NCBI GenBank assembly: GCA_902783735.1
Contig: CACZSE010000100.1
Coordinates: 1-15,815 of the forward strand
Reading direction: 5' to 3'
Origin: an uncultured Lachnospiraceae bacterium
GTDB taxonomy: Bacteria; Bacillota; Clostridia; Lachnospirales; Lachnospiraceae
DNA: 15,815 nt
Both the position numbers and the translations under genes were made by a program. Of the stretch, positions 7,702-14,747 are shown one piece after another (within the stretch, counting starts at the first letter, position 1; each line of letters starts with the position of its first letter). The notes beneath the pieces are model-generated. The model was not told the origin of the DNA. It saw only the letters and a program-made list of their open reading frames with translations, and did no database searches.

Positions 7702-8778
7702 ATGTTTGACAAACTTGAGGATCTGCTTCACAGATTCGAAGAGATCATGAATGAACTTAGTGAGCCGAATGTTGCAAATGATCAGAAGAGATTCACTTCT
7801 CTTATGAAGGAACAGAGCGACTTAACTCCCATAGTAAATGCCTATAAGGAATATAAAGAATGCAAACAGACGGTAGAGGATTCTTTGGAGCTTCTTGAGA
7901 GTGAATCCGACGATGATATGCGCGAGATGCTGAAGGAAGAACTGTCTGATGCCAAGAAACGTATTGCGGAACTTGAAGATACGATGAAGATACTGCTTCT
8001 TCCAAAGGATCCCAATGACGATAAGAACGTTATTGTGGAGATCCGTGCCGGTGCCGGCGGAGATGAGGCTGCCCTTTTTGCGGCAGAGATCTACAGAATG
8101 TATATTCATTATGCCGAAAGCCGTCGATGGAAGGTTGAGACCATGGAAATGGAAGAGATCGGTATCGGTGGCATGAAGTCCGTTACATTCATGATCACGG
8201 GACAGGGCGCATATTCCGTCATGAAATATGAATCGGGCGTTCACCGTGTTCAGCGTGTACCCGAGACAGAGTCGGGCGGAAGGATTCATACTTCGACCAT
8301 AAGCGTTGCGGTACTTCCCGAAGCGGAAGAGGTCGATGTTGTCATTGACGAAAAAGATATACGTATAGATGTTATGCGTGCATCCGGCAGCGGCGGTCAG
8401 TGCGTAAATACGACAGACTCGGCCGTAAGACTTACACACATGCCTACAGGCATAGTGATCTATTCTCAGACAGAGAAGAGCCAGATACAGAATAAAGCAA
8501 AGGCTTTTGCGCTGTTAAGAGCAAAACTGTACGACCTTGAGCAGCAAAAGGCTCACGATGCAGAGGCCGATCTAAGAAGAAGCCAGGTTGGTACAGGTGA
8601 CAGATCTGAAAAGATCCGTACCTATAATTTCCCTCAGGGAAGAGTAACGGATCACAGGATCAATCTGACACTCTATAAGATAGACAAGATCATGGACGGC
8701 GATATACAGGAAATAATAGATGCCTGCATAGCAGCCGACCAGGCAGCAAAGCTTCTTAAGATGAATAATGCGGATTAA
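7702..8778 (+). CDS. prfA: Peptide chain release factor 1
   Basis: RF1 recognises UAA and UAG in the ribosomal A site and triggers peptide release. The 358-residue length is normal. Domain 1 is helical (about 1-100). The codon-recognition tripeptide region reads [11 protein letters not shown], giving PET at 187-189, a PxT type that indicates RF1, not RF2 (SPF). The GGQ catalytic loop is at 231-233 in [18 protein letters not shown]; cysteine stands where E. coli RF1 has histidine after GGQ. The C-terminal part contains [20 protein letters not shown], also typical. There is no internal stop or frameshift as in RF2. The ribosome-binding site GGGGAAGGA (7687-7695) lies inside the end of prmC. Confidence 0.97.
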   Translation: MFDKLEDLLHRFEEIMNELSEPNVANDQKRFTSLMKEQSDLTPIVNAYKEYKECKQTVEDSLELLESESDDDMREMLKEELSDAKKRIAELEDTMKILLLPKDPNDDKNVIVEIRAGAGGDEAALFAAEIYRMYIHYAESRRWKVETMEMEEIGIGGMKSVTFMITGQGAYSVMKYESGVHRVQRVPETESGGRIHTSTISVAVLPEAEEVDVVIDEKDIRIDVMRASGSGGQCVNTTDSAVRLTHMPTGIVIYSQTEKSQIQNKAKAFALLRAKLYDLEQQKAHDAEADLRRSQVGTGDRSEKIRTYNFPQGRVTDHRINLTLYKIDKIMDGDIQEIIDACIAADQAAKLLKMNNAD

Positions 8779-8841
8779 CTGCATTTATGTGATCTTATTT
8801 TCAAAAAGGAATTGATTATTACAGATTTGAGGTGATTTCAT

Positions 8842-9786
8842 ATGGTCAACATTTTTATAGACGGTAGCGAGGGTACAACAGGACTTCGTATATATGAGAG
8901 ATTTGAAGGCAGGGATGATATAAATATCATGAAGATCGATCCCGAGCTCAGAAAAGATCCCGAAGAACGTGCTAAAATGATCAATTCTTCTGACATTACA
9001 TTTTTATGCCTTCCCGATGCGGCTGCCAGGGAATCGGTCAGTCTTGTGAGTAACCCCGATGTAAAGATTATCGATACATCAACAGCTCACAGAACCGAAG
9101 AGGGCTGGGCATACGGATATCCGGAACTTTCAGATGACCACAGACAGGCTATCCGTACAGGAAAGAGAATAGCTGTTCCGGGATGCTATGCTACCGGATT
9201 TATAACAATAGCTCATCCTTTGGTTAAAGGAGGCATCGTTCCTGCAGATTATCCGGTAAGCGCATTTGCTGTAAGCGGATATTCCGGAGCAGGCAAAAAG
9301 ACTATCGCGGTCTATGAATCACCCGACAGAAACAAGGAATTTGATTCACCGCGTGAGTATGCACTTTCACAACAACATAAGCATCTTAAAGAGATGAAAA
9401 AAATATCAGGGCTTGAAAGAACCCCAATGTTCTCACCCATAATAGCCGATTATTACAGCGGTATGTTTGTTAGCCTTCCGTTTTATTCAGATATGTTAAA
9501 CGGTAAACAGACACCCGAGAGCATTCACGAATATATGAGTGAATACTTTAAGGGACAGCGCTTCATAAAGGTCATGCCGTTTGGTTCGGAAGCTGATACA
9601 AACGGATTTATAGGAGCAAACAATCTTTCCGGCTGGGACGGACTTCAGCTGTTTGTCACCGGTAATGAAGAAAGGATACTGCTTACGACAAGATTTGATA
9701 ATCTGGGCAAGGGAGCCAGCGGAGCGGCGATACAGTGCATGAACATCATGCTCGGCTGTGATGAGGCAAAGGGATTGAATCTGTAA
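8842..9786 (+). CDS. argC: N-acetyl-gamma-glutamyl-phosphate reductase, type 2
   Basis: ArgC catalyses the NADPH-dependent reduction of N-acetylglutamyl phosphate to the semialdehyde in arginine biosynthesis. The 314-residue size and the sequence pattern fit the shorter type 2 subfamily. Evidence: the dinucleotide-binding N-terminus FIDGSEGTTGLRI (5-17), LCLPDAAARES (55-65), IDTSTAHR (77-84), the catalytic cysteine C115 in PGCYATG, and SGYSGAGKK (145-153). GAGGTGA (8829-8835) ends 6 nt before the start, a strong ribosome-binding site. The 63-nt gap after prfA has no terminator, so it may be transcribed with prmC-prfA. No other arginine gene is in the window, so argC stands apart from argJBD here. 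No ArgR-like box was evident in the short upstream gap. A terminator follows within 3 nt of the stop. Confidence 0.95.
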   Translation: MVNIFIDGSEGTTGLRIYERFEGRDDINIMKIDPELRKDPEERAKMINSSDITFLCLPDAAARESVSLVSNPDVKIIDTSTAHRTEEGWAYGYPELSDDHRQAIRTGKRIAVPGCYATGFITIAHPLVKGGIVPADYPVSAFAVSGYSGAGKKTIAVYESPDRNKEFDSPREYALSQQHKHLKEMKKISGLERTPMFSPIIADYYSGMFVSLPFYSDMLNGKQTPESIHEYMSEYFKGQRFIKVMPFGSEADTNGFIGANNLSGWDGLQLFVTGNEERILLTTRFDNLGKGASGAAIQCMNIMLGCDEAKGLNL

Positions 9787-9788
9787 TA

Positions 9789-9817
9789 AATGAGCCCGAA
9801 AGGGCTCATTTTTATTT
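9789..9817 (+). terminator. Intrinsic terminator after argC with GAAA tetraloop
   Basis: A perfect 9-bp stem AATGAGCCC (9789-9797) / GGGCTCATT (9802-9810) closes a GAAA loop and runs into TTTATTTAT. The ATG inside the left arm (9790) is in frame with the MATE gene but belongs to the terminator. Confidence 0.93.
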
Positions 9818-9834
9818 ATCGGAGAAAATATTTA

Positions 9835-11190
9835 ATGCTGACAAAGAATAAGGAAACATATAAAAAAATATGGGTAGTTGCATTGCCCATCATATTTCAA
9901 AACATCATTGATGCTGCCGTCAACAGTGTCGATGTTCTGATGCTCAACACAGTAGGACAAAGTGCCATCAGTGCCGTTTCGCTTGCAAACAGCATGGTAG
10001 GCATACTCTTCATGTTCTTATACGGAATAGGAACAGGGATCGCAATGCTGGCAGCTCAGTATTACGGAAAAGGTGATATTGATACCATAGAAAAGATCGA
10101 GGGTATCGGTCTGAGGTTTGCACTCGGTGTTGCAGCGATAGGAGCTGTAGCCTGCATGACGATACCGCAATATCTTATGTACATTTATACATCGGATACA
10201 GAACTGATCGATATAGGAAAGAGGTATCTGTTCTTTATTGCTCCCGGACTTTTATTCTGGGCAATAAGCGCGGTATATATGTCGATCTTAAGATGTATAG
10301 GCAGGGTCTCTACCAGCACGGTTTTGGAGGCCACGGCTTTAGTATGCAACGTATGTCTGAATGCGGTATTTATCTTCGGACTTTTCGGCGCACCGAAGCT
10401 CGGGGTGGTCGGAGTTGCCATAGCTACGACCATAAGCAGGTTCATACAGCTTATGGGTTGTGTATTTGTATCTTTAAGAGGAGCCAAAGTCAGACTTACT
10501 CTGAAAACAATGTTTGAAAGGCATGAGCTTTTACAGAAGGATTTCATGACTATGGCCTTGCCGGCAATAGGAAACGATCTTGTATGGTCGCTTGCGTTCT
10601 CGGTATATTCTGTCATAATAGGTCATCTCGGAACGGATGCGGTGGCGGCGTATTCGATCGTAAATGTTGTCAGAAACCTGGGTTGTGTCATGTGCTACGG
10701 TATAGGTTCGGCATCCGGGATCATAGTCGGACAGATCCTTGGGGAAGGCAACAGAGAGGAAGGCATACGTACGGGTCATATACTGTTGAGACTGGCAGTC
10801 GTAACAGGTATCATAGGCGGTCTCATCGTTCTTGCGATCATGCCGTTTGCCATGCATAAGGCAGCAATATCCCCTACAGCACTTGATTACCTGAGATTCA
10901 TGCTGCTCATCAATACATATTATATAACCGGAACATCGGTAAATACGTGCCTTATCGCAGGCGTGTTCAGAGCAGGCGGGGACAGCAAATTCGGATTCAA
11001 ATGCGATACCATAGATATGTGGTGCTATGCGGTCCCGCTGGGACTCCTTGCAGCATTTGTGTTCAAACTTCCTGTAAAGGTGGTATATTTCTTACTTTGC
11101 ACGGATGAGTTTGTAAAATGGCCGTGGGTGTTTAAGCACTTCTACAGTCACACATGGGCAAATAACATTACCAGAGATAAAATAGATTAA
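9835..11190 (+). CDS. MATE-family multidrug/toxin efflux transporter
   Basis: A polytopic inner membrane antiporter of the MATE family, expected to export organic cations or toxins using a Na+ or H+ gradient; its substrate cannot be predicted. ATG 9835 is chosen because GGAGA (9821-9825) lies 9 nt upstream, while the upstream ATG 9790 is inside the argC terminator. The 451-residue length is standard. The internal duplication is visible: ALPIIFQNIIDAAVNSVDV with FLYGIGTGIAMLAAQYYGKGD (about 16-81) is echoed by ALPAIGNDLVWSLAFSVYSV with CYGIGSASGIIVGQILGEGN (about 241-306). Hydrophobic segments cover nearly the whole chain, consistent with 12 helices. The C-terminus (FVKWPWVFKHFYSHTW) is typical. 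I see no clear promoter between the argC terminator and the start, so expression may come from read-through. Confidence 0.94.
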   Translation: MLTKNKETYKKIWVVALPIIFQNIIDAAVNSVDVLMLNTVGQSAISAVSLANSMVGILFMFLYGIGTGIAMLAAQYYGKGDIDTIEKIEGIGLRFALGVAAIGAVACMTIPQYLMYIYTSDTELIDIGKRYLFFIAPGLLFWAISAVYMSILRCIGRVSTSTVLEATALVCNVCLNAVFIFGLFGAPKLGVVGVAIATTISRFIQLMGCVFVSLRGAKVRLTLKTMFERHELLQKDFMTMALPAIGNDLVWSLAFSVYSVIIGHLGTDAVAAYSIVNVVRNLGCVMCYGIGSASGIIVGQILGEGNREEGIRTGHILLRLAVVTGIIGGLIVLAIMPFAMHKAAISPTALDYLRFMLLINTYYITGTSVNTCLIAGVFRAGGDSKFGFKCDTIDMWCYAVPLGLLAAFVFKLPVKVVYFLLCTDEFVKWPWVFKHFYSHTWANNITRDKID

Positions 11191-11229
11191 AATATCCGGA
11201 CAGATGCGCGATTGTATCTAATTAAATAC

Positions 11230-11258
11230 TTGTGCTGTTTAAAGTCATAGGGTATAAT
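11230..11258 (+). promoter_or_regulatory. Predicted promoter of the aminotransferase gene
   Basis: TTGTGC (11230-11235, weak) and a perfect TATAAT (11253-11258) are 17 bp apart. The predicted start near 11265 leaves a leader of about 70 nt. Confidence 0.5.
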
Positions 11259-11273
11259 ATCGTAGGTTGAATA

Positions 11274-11285
11274 ATTGTATACAAT
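11274..11285. promoter_or_regulatory. Operator-like palindrome ATTGTATACAAT
   Basis: A perfect 12-bp palindrome just downstream of the predicted transcription start of the aminotransferase gene. Palindromes centred on GTATAC are typical targets of GntR-family repressors. The position would suit repression; no regulator gene lies in the window. Confidence 0.45.
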
Positions 11286-11333
11286 GATACAAAATGATGT
11301 AAACTTATAAATCAGTTTAAGAGGAGATTGATC

Positions 11334-12617
11334 ATGAAAGCATACAAGAGTATGTCAAAAGAGGAACTTACAGCACTTAAAGCTGAACTTCAGGCAGCAT
11401 ATGAGGATGCAAAGGGCAAGGGACTTAAGTTAAATATGGCCAGAGGACTTCCCAGTGCCGAGCAGCTGGATATGGAGGCTGACTTCTTTAACACACTCAA
11501 TCCCATGAGTGAGTTTCATTCCGAAGCAGGAGTGGACTGCAGAAACTATGGTGAACTCATTGGTATAACCGAGGCAAGAAGACTCATGGGTGACATGATG
11601 GGTGTCTCACCTGACAATGTTATAATCTTCGGTAATTCATCTCTTAATATAATGTACGATACCGTTGCACGTTCCATGATACACGGAGTATGCGGTTCAA
11701 CGCCCTGGTGTAAGCTTGATAAGGTTAAGTTCTTATGCCCTGTGCCGGGATATGACAGACATTTTGCGATAACAGAGCAGTTTGGCATAGAGATGATCAA
11801 TATCCCCATGACAGAAAACGGTCCCGATATGGACATGGTAGAGAAGTATGTAAACTCTGATCCCGCTGTTAAGGGTATCTGGTGCGTACCTAAATATGCA
11901 AACCCTTCAGGTGTTACATATTCCGATGAAACCGTAAGAAGATTTGCAAGTCTTAAACCCGCGGCAGAAGATTTCCGTATCTACTGGGACAATGCGTACA
12001 TCATCCATCATCTTTATAACGGTGTTGAGGAAGAACTGCTCGAGATACTCGGTGAATGCGAAAAAGCAGGAAATCCCGATATGGTCTATGAGTTCTGCTC
12101 AACTTCAAAGGTGACCTTCCCGGGTTCGGGTGTCGCAGCTATCGCATCATCCAAGAATAATCTTGAATTCATAAAGAAGATAATTACTATCCAGACTATC
12201 GGACATGATAAGTTAAATCAGCTTCGTCATGTAAGATACTTTAAGAATCTTGACGGCATGAAGAACCACATGAAGAAACATGCCGAGATAGTACGTCCAA
12301 AGTTCGAGCTGGTTTTAAGCACACTGGATAAAGAACTCAAAGATGCCGGGATCGGTACATGGACAAATCCCCACGGAGGATACTTCGTATCATTCAACGC
12401 TCTTGACGGCTGTGCAAAGAAGATCGTGAGCATGTGTAAAGAAGCAGGAGTGACACTTACCGGAGCGGGAGCAACATATCCTTATAAGAAGGATCCTAAC
12501 GACAGCAACATCCGTATCGCACCCACATTCCCTCCGATAGCGGAACTCGCACAGGCTCTTGAGATATTTGTTCTCTGCGTAAAGCTTGCAAGCGTTGAGA
12601 AACTCTTAGAAGCTTAA
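11334..12617 (+). CDS. PLP-dependent aminotransferase, probable type Ic aspartate aminotransferase
   Basis: A fold-type I PLP enzyme of 427 residues, resembling the Asp_aminotransf family (type Ic aspartate aminotransferases described from actinobacteria). It would interconvert aspartate and 2-oxoglutarate with oxaloacetate and glutamate, though substrate is inferred from family only. ATG 11334 follows AGGAG (11322-11326) by 7 nt; a TTG two codons earlier overlaps less well. Motifs, in this numbering: LNMARGLPS near the N-terminus (33-41), the CRNYGELIGITEAR substrate segment (69-82), YANPSGV (188-194), the cofactor aspartate in YWDNAY (D219), the Schiff-base lysine K259 in CSTSKVTFPGSGVA, and GGYFVSF followed by GAGATYPY in the C-terminal domain. 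It has its own promoter and a palindromic candidate operator. The 170-nt inverted-repeat element begins 15 nt after its stop, and the reading frame continues open through it. Confidence 0.92.
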   Translation: MKAYKSMSKEELTALKAELQAAYEDAKGKGLKLNMARGLPSAEQLDMEADFFNTLNPMSEFHSEAGVDCRNYGELIGITEARRLMGDMMGVSPDNVIIFGNSSLNIMYDTVARSMIHGVCGSTPWCKLDKVKFLCPVPGYDRHFAITEQFGIEMINIPMTENGPDMDMVEKYVNSDPAVKGIWCVPKYANPSGVTYSDETVRRFASLKPAAEDFRIYWDNAYIIHHLYNGVEEELLEILGECEKAGNPDMVYEFCSTSKVTFPGSGVAAIASSKNNLEFIKKIITIQTIGHDKLNQLRHVRYFKNLDGMKNHMKKHAEIVRPKFELVLSTLDKELKDAGIGTWTNPHGGYFVSFNALDGCAKKIVSMCKEAGVTLTGAGATYPYKKDPNDSNIRIAPTFPPIAELAQALEIFVLCVKLASVEKLLEA

Positions 12618-12632
12618 GACGACAAAATAGCA

Positions 12633-12802
12633 TTTCGGACAGCCTGTAAGGCGGTTATATGTTCGTCTCAGACACTGCTTGCGCACGGATTGGGTACCCC
12701 TAGCGGTGCTAAGTTCTCAGTCACTGACGTTCCTGAATCACTAAGTACCGAGACCCAATACGGTCTTCGCCGAACATATAACCATCTTACGGGCGTCTGA
12801 AA
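12633..12802. repeat. 170-nt imperfect palindrome with nested helices (unknown RNA or dispersed repeat)
   Basis: Positions 12633-12665 pair with 12771-12802: only one C-A mismatch (12652/12784), one bulged A (12641) and three G-T pairs interrupt about 31 base pairs, of which 12653-12665 with 12771-12783 is a perfect 13-bp block. Inside, ATTGGGT (12689-12695) pairs with ACCCAAT (12753-12759), with GCG/CGC (12681-12683/12768-12770) as an outer extension. A third helix, CGGTGCT (12704-12710) with AGTACCG (12744-12750), continues to an apical TCAG/CTGA pair (12717-12720/12733-12736) and a 12-nt loop. There is no T-tract, so it is not a simple terminator. It is palindromic enough to fold on either strand, like ERIC-type elements. 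I do not recognise the family and see no second copy in the window. Confidence 0.8.
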
Positions 12803-12806
12803 GAAA

Positions 12807-12812
12807 TATAAT
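12807..12812 (+). promoter_or_regulatory. Possible -10 element for the Nudix gene
   Basis: A perfect TATAAT lies at the right edge of the 170-nt element, 65 nt before the Nudix start. No good -35 is seen at the expected distance: the nearest candidate, TTACGG at 12787-12792, is only 14 bp away and lies in the helix arm. This is a weak call. Confidence 0.3.
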
Positions 12813-12829
12813 ACGACTTAATGATCATG

Positions 12830-12850
12830 AGGTGTCAGATTCTGGCACCT
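12830..12850 (+). other. Small leader hairpin before the Nudix gene
   Basis: AGGTGTC (12830-12836) pairs with GGCACCT (12844-12850), one G-T pair, around a 7-nt loop. It sits 12 nt upstream of the ribosome-binding site GGAGAT and has no T-tract. Function is unknown. Confidence 0.4.
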
Positions 12851-12876
12851 TGAATTGTACATGGAGATAACGGGTC

Positions 12877-13410
12877 ATGAATGAATACAAAAGATTAAAC
12901 AGGACATTGGTGAGTAAAGGTGCGATCATAGACTATTATCGTGATGAGATACTCGTTCCGAACGGCCATAAAGGAATGTGGGATCATATCGAACATAAGG
13001 GAGCAGCAGCGGCTCTTGCAGTACTGGATGACGGACGCATACTCATGGTGAGACAGTATCGAAACTCTATTGAGAGAGAGACGCTGGAGATACCCGCTGG
13101 AGGTTTAAATACGGGTGAAGATCCGAAGGATGCAGCGGTCAGGGAGTTGAAAGAAGAGACGGGATATATAGCGGGTCATGTTGAAAAACTACTTTCCTTA
13201 TATACTACAGTCGCATTTTCAAATGAGAAGATACACATATATCTGGCTACGGAGCTTAAAAGATCCGTACAGAATCTTGATGAAGATGAGTTTGTGGATG
13301 TGGAGGCTTATACACCGGAACAGCTTGTGGCATTTATCAGAGAGGGCAGGATCGAAGACAGTAAGACGATCAGTGCGGTCATGATGTATGTAAATCAGAA
13401 TAAGGAATAG
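12877..13410 (+). CDS. Nudix hydrolase, probable ADP-ribose pyrophosphatase
   Basis: A 177-residue cytoplasmic enzyme of the Nudix family, likely hydrolysing ADP-ribose to AMP and ribose 5-phosphate. The Nudix box fits GX5EX7REUXEEXGU: G76 with E81, then RELKEETGY at 89-97, with the metal-binding glutamates present. Upstream, ETLEIPAGG (68-76) and VRQYRNSIERE (58-68) are characteristic of the ADP-ribose pyrophosphatase subgroup (NudF/YqkG-like). The N-terminal segment before residue 42 contributes the domain-swapped sheet in this group. The start is supported by GGAGAT (12863-12868), 8 nt upstream. It precedes xerD; B. subtilis also has nudF close to the xerD homologue ripX, which supports the assignment. 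A terminator follows immediately. Confidence 0.93.
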   Translation: MNEYKRLNRTLVSKGAIIDYYRDEILVPNGHKGMWDHIEHKGAAAALAVLDDGRILMVRQYRNSIERETLEIPAGGLNTGEDPKDAAVRELKEETGYIAGHVEKLLSLYTTVAFSNEKIHIYLATELKRSVQNLDEDEFVDVEAYTPEQLVAFIREGRIEDSKTISAVMMYVNQNKE

Positions 13411-13414
13411 GATA

Positions 13415-13454
13415 AAAGCTTATGCTCTTGATATGATAGGGCATAGGCTTTTTC
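13415..13454 (+). terminator. Intrinsic terminator after the Nudix gene
   Basis: AAAGCTTATGC (13415-13425) pairs with GCATAGGCTTT (13441-13451), one G-T pair, with a 15-nt loop and a T5 tail. It begins 5 nt after the stop. Confidence 0.85.
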
Positions 13455-13660
13455 TATGATGAGTTTTATTCATGTATCCCGGTAAATTTACAATAATTTA
13501 TCAACATAAAAATCTGAAAAAGCAAATTTATGTAAATTTTTTAGGTTTTTCAAAAAAATTTTTAAAAATTTTTTCACAACATGTAGTACGCGCTTCAAAC
13601 AACGTTGGCAACATTTTGTGTAAACCGCATAAACCCTTATTTTTGGCTGAAAAATGCGCC
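13455..13660. other. AT-rich noncoding stretch with phased A/T tracts
   Basis: No convincing gene is seen between the Nudix terminator and the xerD promoter. It holds a 16-bp palindrome (AAATTTA-TG-TAAATTT, 13524-13539), two successive A/T tracts spaced about 10 bp (13552-13574) that should bend DNA, and a loose hairpin (CACAACATG 13575-13583 with CATTTTGTG 13612-13620, one mismatch). An open frame at 13472-13678 has an atypical Lys/Asn/Phe-rich product with no ribosome-binding site and is not called. Confidence 0.6.
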
Positions 13661-13689
13661 TTGATTTTACATAATTAGTTGATTATAAT
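13661..13689 (+). promoter_or_regulatory. Predicted xerD promoter
   Basis: TTGATT (13661-13666) and a perfect TATAAT (13684-13689) have an ideal 17-bp spacer. Transcription would begin near 13696, which excludes the in-frame TTG at 13679 as a start codon. Confidence 0.7.
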
Positions 13690-13738
13690 AGGTTTTACCG
13701 ACACAAAAACAGGGTTTAAGCGGGAGAAAAAACACAGT

Positions 13739-14623
13739 ATGCAAAAAGAAATAGATGCTTTTATTTCATATTTACATAACGTGAAAAAGACATCATCGAA
13801 TACAGAGTTGTCTTATCAAAGGGACCTTAAAAAGTTTGTCGCTTTTTTGGAGGGAAGAAAGATCACGGATGTCAGGGACATCGGTAAAGAAGACCTTTCG
13901 GCTTATATGGATTATATGGTAAAAGAGGATTTTAAGCCTGCTACCATCTCAAGAAACATCGCATCCATAAAGGCACTCTTTCACTTCATGACCTATGAGG
14001 GGATGGTCAGTGAAGATATCAGCGGAATACTTAAATCGCCTAAGATCGAAAAGAAGGCACCTGAGATCATGACGATGAATGAGGTGAATACTCTTTTGGA
14101 GCAGCCGAACGGAGATACCCCTAAGGAGATCAGGGACAAGGCTATGCTCGAGTTGCTTTATGCGACAGGAATAAGAGTTTCCGAGCTTATCACGTTAAAA
14201 TCCGAGGATCTTAATCTTCAGATGAACTATATCGTATGTAATCATGGCGGGAAGGAAAGGATCATACCTTTCGGATTAAAAGCCAGAAATGCTCTGATCA
14301 ATTATCTTGAGCATTCAAGAGAAGCACTTGTCATGAACAATAAGTCCGACGAGTTGTTTGTAAACTGTTCGGGAGTGCCCATGAGCCGTCAGGGTTTCTG
14401 GAAACTGATCAAGTATTACAGCAGAAAAGCAGGCATTACAACGGACATAACTCCTCATACCTTAAGACACAGTTTTGCCGCTCATCTGGTTGAGAACGGA
14501 GCAGATCTTAAGAGTGTTCAGGAGATGCTCGGTCACAGCGATATATCTACAACTCAGATATATGCAAATATGAATCATAATCATTTGAGAGAGGTGTATC
14601 AGAAAGCACATCTCAGAGGATAA
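13739..14623 (+). CDS. xerD: Site-specific tyrosine recombinase XerD
   Basis: XerD, with its partner XerC, resolves chromosome dimers at dif. ATG 13739 gives 294 residues, the normal size, with MQKEIDAFISYLHNVKKTSSNT as the N-terminal core-binding start; GGGAG (13722-13726) lies 12 nt upstream, a slightly long spacing. The SAM-like N-terminal domain covers about 1-88. The catalytic domain has all tyrosine-recombinase residues: R146 in ATGIRVSEL, K172 in GGKERIIPF, H240 and R243 in PHTLRHSFAAHL, H266 in MLGHSDISTTQIY, and nucleophile Y275. SVQEMLGHSDISTTQIYANM is characteristic of Xer rather than phage or transposon integrases. Position after a NudF-like gene supports XerD, but XerC cannot be strictly excluded. 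It is monocistronic, with promoter and terminator. Confidence 0.93.
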   Translation: MQKEIDAFISYLHNVKKTSSNTELSYQRDLKKFVAFLEGRKITDVRDIGKEDLSAYMDYMVKEDFKPATISRNIASIKALFHFMTYEGMVSEDISGILKSPKIEKKAPEIMTMNEVNTLLEQPNGDTPKEIRDKAMLELLYATGIRVSELITLKSEDLNLQMNYIVCNHGGKERIIPFGLKARNALINYLEHSREALVMNNKSDELFVNCSGVPMSRQGFWKLIKYYSRKAGITTDITPHTLRHSFAAHLVENGADLKSVQEMLGHSDISTTQIYANMNHNHLREVYQKAHLRG

Positions 14624-14629
14624 TATATT

Positions 14630-14663
14630 AAAGGGATCATCGGTCTGATGGTCCTTTTAATTT
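14630..14663 (+). terminator. Intrinsic terminator after xerD
   Basis: AAAGGGATCATC (from 14630) pairs with GATGGTCCTTT around a 5-nt loop (one bulge, one G-T pair), followed by TTTTAATTTTTTATTT. It lies 6 nt after the stop. Confidence 0.82.
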
Positions 14664-14697
14664 TTTATTTAACATATTAAAAATACAAAAATTAGTG

Positions 14698-14703
14698 TAT
14701 AAT
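14698..14703 (+). promoter_or_regulatory. Possible -10 element for the PHP phosphatase gene
   Basis: A perfect TATAAT lies 44 nt before the start codon; the sequence at the -35 distance (TATTAA, 14675-14680, 17-bp spacer) is poor. It follows the xerD terminator, so some promoter is expected here. Confidence 0.45.
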
Positions 14704-14747
14704 GCAACCATTGAAAGAATGCATATCACTTACAGAAAGGGAACAGA

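Noticed and set aside
7822..8439. 205-codon open frame on the minus strand inside prfA
   Set aside because: It lies entirely opposite a conserved gene, is rich in Cys, His and Ile as expected from antisense codons, and has no family features.
9790..9834. Upstream ATG of the MATE gene adding 15 residues
   Set aside because: This stretch is the argC terminator hairpin and its T-tail, and ATG 9835 has its own ribosome-binding site.
11200..11220. Possible terminator after the MATE gene (AGATGC with GTATCT)
   Set aside because: The stem is only 6 bp with a G-T pair and has no T-tract.
12659..12703. 14-codon ATG frame inside the palindromic element
   Set aside because: No ribosome-binding site is present, and it is buried in the outer helix and inner arm.
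13498..13506. TTATCAACA, one mismatch to the DnaA box, beside AT-rich DNA
   Set aside because: It is a single box with no cluster, and no dnaA, dnaN or other origin genes are present.
13511..13538. Possible dif site next to xerD
   Set aside because: The right arm matches 10 of 11 bases, but the left arm matches only about 5 of 11 and the gene context is not terminus-like.
13472..13678. 68-codon open frame in the spacer before xerD
   Set aside because: It has no ribosome-binding site, its composition follows the AT-rich DNA, and it overlaps the xerD promoter.
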